A stretch of 64,000 bases of DNA, taken from NCBI RefSeq assembly GCF_023554995.1, contig NZ_JAMJPK010000001.1, forward strand, positions 744,001 to 808,000. Reading direction: 5' to 3'. This document shows, piece by piece, positions 48,534 through 57,261 of this stretch (its first letter is position 1; every line of letters begins with the position of its first letter). Origin of the DNA: Halomonas gemina (GTDB lineage Bacteria; Pseudomonadota; Gammaproteobacteria; Pseudomonadales; Halomonadaceae). The notes under the pieces are model-generated. The model worked only from the letters and a program-made list of their open reading frames with translations. It was not told the origin of the DNA and made no database searches. Position numbers and translations under genes: made by a program.

Positions 48534-50045
48534 TCAATTCAAGTATGTTGAATGATTATACCAGCCACTAATCATAAACAAGCAATACAGTCTTTCGGCA
48601 TTTTTCCTGTACCGAAACCCTTGGTCCACCATCTTTCTTACATGGCTTTCAATGGCAGGCGTCCAAAGTGGACATGCCAGAATTTCGTCCAAAACGAATC
48701 TTTGATTCAGCTCTAAAAACCTCGTATAATCGAAAACAAATCCCTTTTTTCCTATTTTATCCGAATCAACACCGACTCGCTTTTTTATGTAATCTCTGAG
48801 AATAACTTTATTTCTGTAATTGTCTCTATCAAACCGATTTTCCTCAGGAAGATTGAAGAAGTAATCAACAACCGATTCCTGAGCCCAAGGAAATTTAACA
48901 TTCCATTCGAACGCATCTGCCGCATTTCGTGCCTTTCTCATGAAAAGCTCGTGGTCTACATACTGGCCTCGAATAAATGCGCGGCAATCTACTGGATCTC
49001 TATAGGTTAGCCCCCCAACCAAGTCGTCCCAGAAACGATGGGTATCGAAGGCGCTTAAATCAAACGCCTTCTGCTCCTTGGGCCAATAGGTACCAAGCAA
49101 ACCGTCCAATTCATACTCAAACCTCATTGCCCCAGACGGGAATCGGTCGGATGGATAGACCTTGCGAAGCAGAGCACTCAAAAAACCAGGAAGCTGTCGA
49201 CGCTTTTGTTTAACTACATTTGGAGTGGGCAAATAGCCTATGTATCCATCACTGCCCAGCCCATCCAAAACAGTAACCCCCGAATCTAAACACTCGACTC
49301 CTGCAGCAGCATAAGAGAGGGCAGCATAATCTAAGGAAGGAAACGGTGTCCTTTCGAAATATGTTATGAGGCGCTGTATATCAATATTACCAAAATCGAC
49401 ATCAATCACTGTATGTCTAAGATTTAATCTTCTAGCAACAGACTCTGCGATCTCTGATTCATCGGCTGCACCTGGAGAGCGATAGGTGACGCAGTGCAAA
49501 TCCTTGTGGCCTGAATCGACCGCAGCCATTGCAAGTGGAATTGAATCTTTCCCACCACTTAGAAACAGGGCCTTGTCGGTTGCTCCTTTCAATGCGTGAT
49601 CGACCGCAGTAGACAAGACTTCTTGAACAGCACCTAAGTCAGGCGAGCTATCCTCACGACTTCGAGAGTTTACGAATGGAAACTCCACACTTCTATGAAG
49701 TGACCACCTGCCACCGTCAAACCATAGGTCAATAACTTGTCCGGCAGTTATAATATAGAGATTCTGATAGCAGCTATAGGGCACTGGTATTACGTAGTTT
49801 TGCAACAAGAAACTGGTCGATTTATCGTCTAACCGTAGCAGTTTTCTAGCCTGCAAATATTCTAGAATACTTGGCAAGTGCAAAGAGAAGTGCACATTGT
49901 GCCCGTCATAGTAGAGATAAATAGGACGTTCGCCAGCCAAGTCCGAGAAAAATCTTAAGTGTGTTTTGTCATCATTCAGGACAAACTGACACCGGTCGAA
50001 CCCATCGGAGGCGGAAGGGAGATGCGCTAAGTCAAAAACACTCAT
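48534..50045 (-). CDS. Asparagine-synthetase-like protein lacking the glutaminase Cys
   Basis: 503 residues from ATG 50045 (AGGA upstream); a TTG at 50081 is the alternative. The N-terminal domain has the amidotransferase-like fold pattern (FFSDLAGERPIYLYYDG) but no Cys2. The PP-loop is LFLSGGKDSIPLAMA near residue 166. So it can probably activate a carboxylate but not hydrolyse glutamine. In this context it may form an amide on a uronic acid or another polymer modification. Low GC compared with AsnB. Confidence 0.8.
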   Translation of the reverse strand: MSVFDLAHLPSASDGFDRCQFVLNDDKTHLRFFSDLAGERPIYLYYDGHNVHFSLHLPSILEYLQARKLLRLDDKSTSFLLQNYVIPVPYSCYQNLYIITAGQVIDLWFDGGRWSLHRSVEFPFVNSRSREDSSPDLGAVQEVLSTAVDHALKGATDKALFLSGGKDSIPLAMAAVDSGHKDLHCVTYRSPGAADESEIAESVARRLNLRHTVIDVDFGNIDIQRLITYFERTPFPSLDYAALSYAAAGVECLDSGVTVLDGLGSDGYIGYLPTPNVVKQKRRQLPGFLSALLRKVYPSDRFPSGAMRFEYELDGLLGTYWPKEQKAFDLSAFDTHRFWDDLVGGLTYRDPVDCRAFIRGQYVDHELFMRKARNAADAFEWNVKFPWAQESVVDYFFNLPEENRFDRDNYRNKVILRDYIKKRVGVDSDKIGKKGFVFDYTRFLELNQRFVLDEILACPLWTPAIESHVRKMVDQGFRYRKNAERLYCLFMISGWYNHSTYLN

Positions 50046-50143
50046 ATATTTCCTAAAGTCAATATTGATGACTCTCAACACTCACCGCATTTATCAACCA
50101 TAAATCATGGCGATACTGCAACATGCCAAAGCCTTTCGACGAC

Positions 50144-51544
50144 TCAACCCGCCACACTCCTCACGAATTGAGAAAAAGCTATCAACTTCCCATTATATTT
50201 CGCTTTCTTTGCTACACTGGGTTCATTTTTCCAGGCATTGTCCCCAAGACCTGAGACTGAAGTCTCACACTCGTTATGGAAAAGTTTGCAAACATCATCA
50301 TAGCTTATGTTAAACTCTTTTCTATTAACTTTCACACAAAAGCGACTTAATGATTCTGTATCTTCATATAAATGGATTAATTCATCATTTTTAATTGTTG
50401 AGTAAACACCTCTCCCAAATACAACACTAGGCTTTCCACGAATAACTGACTCTACAGAAACGGTTCCATTGACAGATGATGTAAGGCAAGAGCCATCAAT
50501 TAATTTATAAGAATCTATATTAATATCTACTAAATAAGTATTTGTTAGTTCAGATATACTCTTGTAAAATTCAAGCGACCTCACACCCTTTGGAAATTTA
50601 TTATTAAACATTGACGGGTGTTCTTTAACATACAGGCACATATCATCAGGAAGTGCGTCTCTCATTGCTTTGATTGCTAAATACTGCTGCGTAAACCCCC
50701 ACCCTTCTGGTAAGGTGGTTTTTTCTGGCTGATAATGCAAAAAAAAGATTACATAATCTCCGCTGAACGAAGGCTCGACAGCATTTTTCTTATAATAAAA
50801 AAAGTATTTGAAGGCTCTCATCGACTTATGGTTTTGGTAGTCAAAAAAGAGCTTTTTGAAAAGTGATTTCCACCCAATATTATTTTTATTTCGCATTGCC
50901 TCGTAGAATGGCAATGCATTTTCTCTACGCCCTTTTTTACTTTCAAGGAATTTATTTATTTGACTACACTCTCCCTCTTGCAATAACGTTGATACAGGAA
51001 ATCCGCACGGGGCTATAAATGATCGATTATCTCTACTCAACCCTTCAGCTAAAAAGTACCGCCACGGGATTATTGAATTTTGCACATAAACGACTCTAAC
51101 ACCCAACAATTCTGCAACTTTCCCATACAGCCATTGCTCAATTCTATGGGGCGTAGAAAACATGAAATAATAAGAGATTGTATTTCGATAAAAAAAATTA
51201 TATGCGCACTCGAACTTTTTATAAATTAACAACACCCTCTCTTGCATTGACAGGCATAGCTCGGCCTTACTCGCCTGGCGTTCAAAAATCATAAAGGTTT
51301 CGGGGCATGCAATAAGTTCGAAGAAAGTTTTTTCTTTTTCTTCCTTAGACTCGCACCAAAAAGATGACTCACTTACATCAAAATATTTCTCAACACTACA
51401 TCCATGATCTTTTAAATAAACAGCGACTTCATCATGCCTAGTTAGGAAAACGAAAGATGCTTTTTTATCATCTCCAGCAGGAATTGCATCGACTACATCT
51501 TCCGGGTAGCACTCATCTCCAAAATCTACCAACACACTTGTCAT
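50144..51544 (-). CDS. Capsule-type polysaccharide biosynthesis protein (low GC)
   Basis: 466 residues from ATG 51544; a TTG at 51586 is less likely. The C-terminal half has FFLHYQPEKTTLPEG, CLYVKEHPSMF and SSVNGTVSVESVIRGKPSVVFG, the pattern of Capsule_synth/KpsS-like or surface-carbohydrate transferases with a CMP-sugar-like donor fold. The gene follows pseI directly, so a pseudaminic-acid transferase is an attractive inference. Its AT-rich composition is the most extreme in the window. Confidence 0.68.
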   Translation of the reverse strand: MTSVLVDFGDECYPEDVVDAIPAGDDKKASFVFLTRHDEVAVYLKDHGCSVEKYFDVSESSFWCESKEEKEKTFFELIACPETFMIFERQASKAELCLSMQERVLLIYKKFECAYNFFYRNTISYYFMFSTPHRIEQWLYGKVAELLGVRVVYVQNSIIPWRYFLAEGLSRDNRSFIAPCGFPVSTLLQEGECSQINKFLESKKGRRENALPFYEAMRNKNNIGWKSLFKKLFFDYQNHKSMRAFKYFFYYKKNAVEPSFSGDYVIFFLHYQPEKTTLPEGWGFTQQYLAIKAMRDALPDDMCLYVKEHPSMFNNKFPKGVRSLEFYKSISELTNTYLVDINIDSYKLIDGSCLTSSVNGTVSVESVIRGKPSVVFGRGVYSTIKNDELIHLYEDTESLSRFCVKVNRKEFNISYDDVCKLFHNECETSVSGLGDNAWKNEPSVAKKAKYNGKLIAFSQFVRSVAG

Positions 51545-51592
51545 TAACCGAATACCCCAAATTAAGTTCGTTGCTAAAAAATGCAAATAGTA

Positions 51593-52672
51593 TCAGTAAA
51601 CCGTAGGGGCAAGACTTGACTCACCTAAAAAATCAGTAGTTACGGGTGTGTTTTTAGCAACATCTCGAACGACATTATCGCCTATAATATTATTGAAGTG
51701 CTTGGGCGAAATCCCATACCCCGGCCTCACACTCCTCACCGCATCCTCGGTAATCACCTCACCGGCTTTCAAATCCTTGACGAAATACAGCGATCGCCGG
51801 AACTGTGCATTACCCTGCTCGCTGGACTTTCTCCCGTAATCTACCTGACCCAGCGCCTGCCAGGCGGTCTTGGCATCGCGACACAGGGCGGCGAGTTCAG
51901 GGGGTTCAAGGGAAAAGCTGTCGTCGGGGCCGCCGCCGTTGCGGTCGAGGGTAAAGTGTTTCTCGATCAGGCTGGCGCCCAACGCCACGCTGGTGATGGC
52001 GGTGGTGTTGTCGATGGTGTGGTCGGAGAGTCCCGTGACCAGCCCGAAACGCTCGATCATGTCGGGGATGGTACGCAGGTTGTAATCTTCCGCCGGGGCG
52101 GGATAACCGCTGACGCAGTGCAGGATGGCCAGCTCTTCGCACCCGGCGCCGCGGGCGGCGTCGATGGCTTCCTGGATCTCCTCGGCGTCGGCCATGCCGG
52201 TGGAGATGATCATCGGCTTGCCGGTGCGGGCAACGTATTCGATCAGCGGCAGGTCGACGGCCTCGAAGGAGGCGATCTTGTAGGCCGGGGCGCCGAGCTC
52301 TTCGAGCAGATCCACCGCCGTGGTATCGAAGGGTGAGCTGAAGATGGTGATGCCGAGCTTGCGAGCGTGCTCGAAGAGCGGCTGATGCCACTCCCAAGGC
52401 ATATGCGCTTCTTCATAGAGCTCGTAAAGAGTCCGCCCGTCCCACAGTCCGCCTTTGATCTTGAAGTCGTCACTGTCGCAGTCGAGGGTGATGGTATCGG
52501 GGCGGTAGGTCTGCAGCTTGACGGCGTCGGCACCGGCCTTGCTGGCTTCCTCGATGATGCGCATGGCGGTTTCGAGCTTGCCGTTATGGTTGGCGGACAG
52601 CTCGGCGATGACGTAGGGCGGCTGGTCCGCGGCGATGCGGCGGCCGGCGATCTCGATAGCGGGGTGGGTCAT
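51593..52672 (-). CDS. pseI: Pseudaminic acid synthase
   Basis: 359 residues with a NeuB-type TIM barrel (VIAELSANHNGKLETA, KLQTYRPDT) and a C-terminal SAF antifreeze-like domain (SVRPGYGISPKHFNNIIG). It condenses 6-deoxy-AltdiNAc with phosphoenolpyruvate to give pseudaminic acid. The start overlaps the pseH stop (ATGA). The last 150 bp are noticeably AT-rich, suggesting the low-GC block joins inside this gene. Confidence 0.93.
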   Translation of the reverse strand: MTHPAIEIAGRRIAADQPPYVIAELSANHNGKLETAMRIIEEASKAGADAVKLQTYRPDTITLDCDSDDFKIKGGLWDGRTLYELYEEAHMPWEWHQPLFEHARKLGITIFSSPFDTTAVDLLEELGAPAYKIASFEAVDLPLIEYVARTGKPMIISTGMADAEEIQEAIDAARGAGCEELAILHCVSGYPAPAEDYNLRTIPDMIERFGLVTGLSDHTIDNTTAITSVALGASLIEKHFTLDRNGGGPDDSFSLEPPELAALCRDAKTAWQALGQVDYGRKSSEQGNAQFRRSLYFVKDLKAGEVITEDAVRSVRPGYGISPKHFNNIIGDNVVRDVAKNTPVTTDFLGESSLAPTVY

Positions 52673-53214
52673 GGGGTGGTGGCTCCTTGACGTGGCTGCC
52701 AGTCGGCGGCGAGCAGGCCAAAGCCGATGACGTCATGATAGGTACGGCCGTCGAAGTGGTGGTCGCGCAGGCGGGCTTCCTGCTCGAAGCCCAGGCGTTG
52801 ATGAAACCGGATCGAGCGGTCATTGCTCGCCAGGGCCTCACCACACAGCTTGTGCAGCTTGAGGGTGGCGAAGGCGTGGACCAACGCCGCCTCGCCAAGT
52901 GCCCTGCCACTGCCGCGCGGCGCCTCGGGGGCGAGGTAGAACCCCCAGACGGCACGCCTGGCGTGGGTATCCACCACGTGAAGGTTGACGAAGCCGAAGG
53001 GCTCACTGGCGGCGTCACAAAACTGCCGCTCGACGATCATCAGATGCCTGTCGGGATCGTTGCGTGCCCGCTGAAACCAGCCATGGTGCTCGTCGGCGCT
53101 GATCGCATGTTGCGTATACATGAAGCGGCGCACCTCGGGATGGTTGCGCCAGGTGCGGATGCGCTCGAGATCCATTTCCTGAAGCGGGCGAAGGTGGACG
53201 CTGTCAGCTGTCAT
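52669..53214 (-). CDS. pseH: UDP-4-amino sugar N-acetyltransferase
   Basis: 181 residues, GNAT fold, with RTWRNHPEVRRFMYTQHAIS (the PseH-type start) and the acetyl-CoA loop PEAPRGSGRALGEAAL. It N-acetylates the 4-amino group of the PseC product. It overlaps pseI and pseG by four bases on either side. Confidence 0.9.
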   Translation of the reverse strand: MTADSVHLRPLQEMDLERIRTWRNHPEVRRFMYTQHAISADEHHGWFQRARNDPDRHLMIVERQFCDAASEPFGFVNLHVVDTHARRAVWGFYLAPEAPRGSGRALGEAALVHAFATLKLHKLCGEALASNDRSIRFHQRLGFEQEARLRDHHFDGRTYHDVIGFGLLAADWQPRQGATTP

Positions 53215-54380
53215 TCGCAGGGGCTCTCCTCAGCGATCTCCCACATGGCATGACACACAATGGCCGTGCCGTCGCCTGCGGTGAGTGATGCGGCTGCCTC
53301 GCTCATCCGGGCCAGCGCCTGCGGCCGGATCAGGGCCGGCCAGCGTGCCGCTAGCGAACCCAGTTGCACGGGCGGGCCGAGGGACACGGCCACGCCGGCG
53401 GCATCCAGGGCCTCGGCGATCGGCTGCTGATTCTCCGCCAGTACCACCATCAGCGTCGGCAGCCCCAGGCAGCAGCGCTCCCAGGAGGTGCTGCCGGCGG
53501 CGCCGATGGCGAGGTCCGCCTCGGCCATGCGCTCGGCCATGTCGGCCACATTGACCACCACTTCGGTGGGCCATGGCAGGGTCGCGGCCTTGGCCTGGAC
53601 CGATTCCCGCCAGGGCGCCGAGGCCCCCATGACCACGGTGATATGGCAATCGTCGGGTAGTGGGCAATCGCTGAGGGCGCTCAGTACGTCAGTGGTGGCA
53701 TTGTCCTTGTCCACGCCGCCCAGGGTGATCAGCAACTCACGCAGCCGCGGGGAGCGGCGGCGTGCCAGGCTGGTCTCACGCAAAGGGGCGAACTCGGGGC
53801 GCAATAGCGCATAGCGCGGGCCGACCAGGCAACGGCAATGCCCGGGGACGAGGCCTGCATAGTCCTCGGCCTGGCGGCCCAGGTTCTGGTCGAGCAGCAG
53901 GTCGGCGCGATGTTCTCGATCGGCCAGGTCATCAATCACCAGCAGCCGGCCGTCGGCCGGTGTCACCCGGGCTTCCCAGCGGGCATCGAGCGCATAGTGG
54001 TCGACCACCAGCCAGTCGGGGGCCAGCCCTTCCAGGATCTCGGCGCACTGGGCGGCATCCGCTTCCCAGGTGGTACCGAGCCAGTCGGCGTGGGCCAGCT
54101 GCTGAGGAGTAGACGGTGACTCTGCCGCTGCGGGGGTTTCTGGGTGGCCGGTCGGCAGCCGATGGATGGCGAAGCCGCGGGCCTGCAGCAGATCGAGGGC
54201 ATGCCCCGTATGTTCACGGCACAGGAAGTGACACTCGGCGCCTTGCTCACGCAGGGCCTCGGCGAGGGTCAAGCAGCGCATCACGTGGCCGCTGCCGATC
54301 TGCAGCGAGGCATCGGCACGAAACACGACTCGCGGCGCGCGGCTGCCCTGCCCTTGGCTATTCGCTACTTCCTTAGCCAT
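53211..54380 (-). CDS. pseG: UDP-2,4-diacetamido-2,4,6-trideoxy-altropyranose hydrolase
   Basis: 389 residues, GT-B-like. The N-terminus FRADASLQIGSGHVMRCLTL carries the conserved catalytic His of PseG (GSGHVMR). It removes UDP from the diacetylated sugar. It overlaps pseF by 8 bp and pseH by 4 bp. Confidence 0.93.
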   Translation of the reverse strand: MAKEVANSQGQGSRAPRVVFRADASLQIGSGHVMRCLTLAEALREQGAECHFLCREHTGHALDLLQARGFAIHRLPTGHPETPAAAESPSTPQQLAHADWLGTTWEADAAQCAEILEGLAPDWLVVDHYALDARWEARVTPADGRLLVIDDLADREHRADLLLDQNLGRQAEDYAGLVPGHCRCLVGPRYALLRPEFAPLRETSLARRRSPRLRELLITLGGVDKDNATTDVLSALSDCPLPDDCHITVVMGASAPWRESVQAKAATLPWPTEVVVNVADMAERMAEADLAIGAAGSTSWERCCLGLPTLMVVLAENQQPIAEALDAAGVAVSLGPPVQLGSLAARWPALIRPQALARMSEAAASLTAGDGTAIVCHAMWEIAEESPCE

Positions 54381-55077
54381 CGGCGTGCCCCTGGGCCTGC
54401 AGGGCCTTGAACAACCATTCAGCGCGCTGCCAATCCTCCGGGGTGTCGATGTCCTGCACGCGATGTCGCGGCAGCGTCACCGGCACGGCGCGCTGGCTGA
54501 AGATCGGCGTACCGGCACTCCAGGCCCCGGCACGGCCCCAGTAGAACTGGCCGGCATCATGCCAGGCCTCTTCCAGGTCCTGGGAACGGGTGGCGAAGTG
54601 TTCCGGCTGAAACATCGCCACACGCCCCTCGGCGGTGAGCCGCAAGGCGCGCTGGATCGGGAAGGCGTAGCTGGTCACCGAGAAGGCATACTCGACGCCG
54701 GGCGACTGCAAGGCCTGCTCGCCTTTCTTCAGGTCATCCGCCTGGGCGAAGGGCGCGGTGGCGTAGAGGCAGCACACGGCCTCGGGTGACTGGCCCTGCT
54801 TGCGCAGCCAGTCGATGGCGTGGGCGATCACCGGGATGGTGCCGGTATGGTCGTCAGCCAACGCGGCGGGGCGCATAAACGGCACCTCGGCGCCCCACTC
54901 GCGCGCCACCGCAGCGATCTCGTCATCGTCGGTGGAGACGATGACCCGATTGAAGCAGCCGCTGGCCAGCGCGGCCTCGATCGACCAGGCGATCATCGGC
55001 TTGCCGCAGAACGCCTTGATGTTCTTGCGCGGGATCCGCTTGCTGCCGCCCCGGGCGGGAATGATGGCAATCTTCAT
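54373..55077 (-). CDS. pseF: Pseudaminic acid cytidylyltransferase
   Basis: 234 residues with the CMP-sugar synthetase N-terminus IIPARGGSKRIPRKNIK. It activates pseudaminic acid with CTP to CMP-Pse, the donor for a transferase. The start overlaps the pseC stop. Confidence 0.93.
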   Translation of the reverse strand: MKIAIIPARGGSKRIPRKNIKAFCGKPMIAWSIEAALASGCFNRVIVSTDDDEIAAVAREWGAEVPFMRPAALADDHTGTIPVIAHAIDWLRKQGQSPEAVCCLYATAPFAQADDLKKGEQALQSPGVEYAFSVTSYAFPIQRALRLTAEGRVAMFQPEHFATRSQDLEEAWHDAGQFYWGRAGAWSAGTPIFSQRAVPVTLPRHRVQDIDTPEDWQRAEWLFKALQAQGHADG

Positions 55078-56237
55078 GAGCCGGTCAGGGCCTGTTTGAG
55101 CGCCGCCACCACCGCATCCTGCTGGGCGTCGCTCAGGGTGGGGAACATCGGCAGGCTGATGGCCTCGGCGTAGTAGCGCTGCGCCTCGGGAAAATCGCCC
55201 GCCTGGAAGCCCATGGCCTGATAGTAGGGCTGGGTATGTACCGGGATGTAGTGGAGGTTCACGCCAATGCCCTTCTCGCGCAGCGCCTCGAAGACCTGGC
55301 GATGGGTCAAGCCGATCTGGTCGAGTTGGAGGCGAATCACATAGAGGTGGCGCCCGGAATAGGCGTCTGGATGCTGCCAGGGCGTGGTCACCGGCAGGCT
55401 TTCCAGCAGGTCATCATAGCGGGCGGCAATGGCATTGCGCCGGGCCACGTAGTCGTCCAGGCGCTCGAGCTGGCTGACGCCCAGCGCCGCCTGCAACTCG
55501 GTCATGCGGTAGTTGAAGCCCAGCGCCACCTGCTGGTAGTACCAGGGGCCATCGGCCTCGTGGGTCATCAGTGCGGGGTCGCGGGTCACGCCGTGGCTGC
55601 GTAGCAGGTTCATCTGCTGTGCCAGTCGATCATCATTGGTCAGCGCCATGCCGCCTTCGGCGGTGGTGATGATCTTCACCGGGTGGAAGCTGAATACGCT
55701 GATATCGCTATAATGGCCGTTACCGATGGTCTCATTCTGGTACTGGCCGCCGATGGCATGGGAGGCATCCTCGATGATCTTGAAGCCGTAGCGCTGGCCG
55801 AGGGCATGGATGGCCTGCATGTCGCAGGGCTGGCCACACAGGTGCACCGCCACCACCACCTTGGGCAGGCGCCCTTCCCGTTCGGCCCGCTCGAGCTTGG
55901 CCGCCAGGGCCTGGGGGCAGAGGTTATAGGTGCGCGGATCGATATCCACGAAGTCGACCTTGGCCCCGCAATAGAGGCCACAGTTGGCCGAGGCGACGAA
56001 AGTGATTGGCGAGGTCCAGAGCGCATCGCCCTCCCCCAGGCCCAGCGCCAGGCAGGCGATGTGCAGCGCCGAGGTGGCGCTGTTGACCGCCAGCGCATGG
56101 CGCGCCCCGACCTTGTCGGCCACTGCCTGCTCGAAGCGCGGCACCATTGGGCCTTGGGTCAGGAAGTCCGACTGCAGCACCGCCAGCACGGCGTCGATAT
56201 CGGCCTGCTGGATATCCTGGCGTCCGTAGGGAATCAT
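55074..56237 (-). CDS. pseC: UDP-4-keto-6-deoxy-sugar aminotransferase
   Basis: 387 residues, a DegT/DnrJ/EryC1 aminotransferase; the PLP Lys is in FHPVKIITTAEGG. It transfers an amino group to C4 of the PseB product. The start lies one base from the pseB stop. Confidence 0.94.
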   Translation of the reverse strand: MIPYGRQDIQQADIDAVLAVLQSDFLTQGPMVPRFEQAVADKVGARHALAVNSATSALHIACLALGLGEGDALWTSPITFVASANCGLYCGAKVDFVDIDPRTYNLCPQALAAKLERAEREGRLPKVVVAVHLCGQPCDMQAIHALGQRYGFKIIEDASHAIGGQYQNETIGNGHYSDISVFSFHPVKIITTAEGGMALTNDDRLAQQMNLLRSHGVTRDPALMTHEADGPWYYQQVALGFNYRMTELQAALGVSQLERLDDYVARRNAIAARYDDLLESLPVTTPWQHPDAYSGRHLYVIRLQLDQIGLTHRQVFEALREKGIGVNLHYIPVHTQPYYQAMGFQAGDFPEAQRYYAEAISLPMFPTLSDAQQDAVVAALKQALTGS

Positions 56238-57236
56238 TCAGATCGCTCCAATCTTTTCCCAGTTGGCGTCGAGCCACGTCTTGAGCGTGTCGTCGCTCAT
56301 CCATTCGGCGTTGTTGTCACTGGCGTAAACGAAGCCTTCCGGCACCTTCTTGCCGTCCTTGATACGGTTGGCGTCCTTGTCCCAGCTGTTGATAGCCGGC
56401 AGGATCTTGAAGTGCTCGGGGTACTCGTAGGTGTAGTAGGCATCCTCGGCGCCGATCATCTGCTCGTGCAGCTTCTCGCCGGGGCGGATGCCGACTTCCT
56501 CCTGCTTCGCTTCCGGGGCCACCACCCGCGCCAGTTCGGTGACCTTCATGGAGGGGATCTTCTTGACGTAGATTTCGCCGCCTTCCATGTCCTCGAAGGC
56601 GTGCCAGACGAGCTCGACGCCCTGCTCCAGGGAGATCATGAAGCGCGTCATGCGCGCATCGGTGATCGGCAGCACGCCCCTATCCTTGATTGACACGAAG
56701 AACGGGATCACCGAGCCGCGCGAACCCATCACATTGCCATAGCGTACCACCGCGAAACGGGTGTCATGGCCGCCGGCGTAGGAGTTGCCGGCCACGAAAA
56801 GCTTGTCGGAGGTCAGCTTGGTGGCACCGTACAGGTTGATCGGGCTGCTGGCCTTGTCGGTGGAGAGTGCCACCACCTTCTTGACCCCCTTGTCAATGCA
56901 GGCATCGATCAGGTTCATGGCGCCGATGACGTTGGTCTTGACGCACTCGAAGGGGTTGTACTCGGCCGTGGGCACGATCTTGGTGGCCGCGGCATGCACC
57001 ACGTAATCGACACCGTCCAGGGCGCGGTAGATACGCTCGCGGTCGCGCACGTCGCCGATGAAGAAACGCACGCGGGAATCACCCTCGAACTTCTTGGCCA
57101 TTTCCCACTGCTTCATCTCATCGCGCGAGAAGATGATCACCCGCTTGGGGTTATAGCGCTCGAGCAGCATGGGGATGAAGGTGTGCCCAAAGGAGCCTGT
57201 GCCGCCGGTGACGAGTATAGATGCATCATTGAACAT
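56238..57236 (-). CDS. pseB: UDP-GlcNAc 4,6-dehydratase, C5-inverting
   Basis: 332 residues, an SDR enzyme with TGGTGSFGH and the Tyr-Lys pair in NLYGATK. It converts UDP-GlcNAc to UDP-2-acetamido-2,6-dideoxy-arabino-hexos-4-ulose, the first step to pseudaminic acid. It begins the pse run; the flippase gene ends 25 bp upstream, so the whole run may be one transcript. Confidence 0.95.
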   Translation of the reverse strand: MFNDASILVTGGTGSFGHTFIPMLLERYNPKRVIIFSRDEMKQWEMAKKFEGDSRVRFFIGDVRDRERIYRALDGVDYVVHAAATKIVPTAEYNPFECVKTNVIGAMNLIDACIDKGVKKVVALSTDKASSPINLYGATKLTSDKLFVAGNSYAGGHDTRFAVVRYGNVMGSRGSVIPFFVSIKDRGVLPITDARMTRFMISLEQGVELVWHAFEDMEGGEIYVKKIPSMKVTELARVVAPEAKQEEVGIRPGEKLHEQMIGAEDAYYTYEYPEHFKILPAINSWDKDANRIKDGKKVPEGFVYASDNNAEWMSDDTLKTWLDANWEKIGAI

Positions 57237-57261
57237 CGAGTGAATTCCCTATCAATTACCG

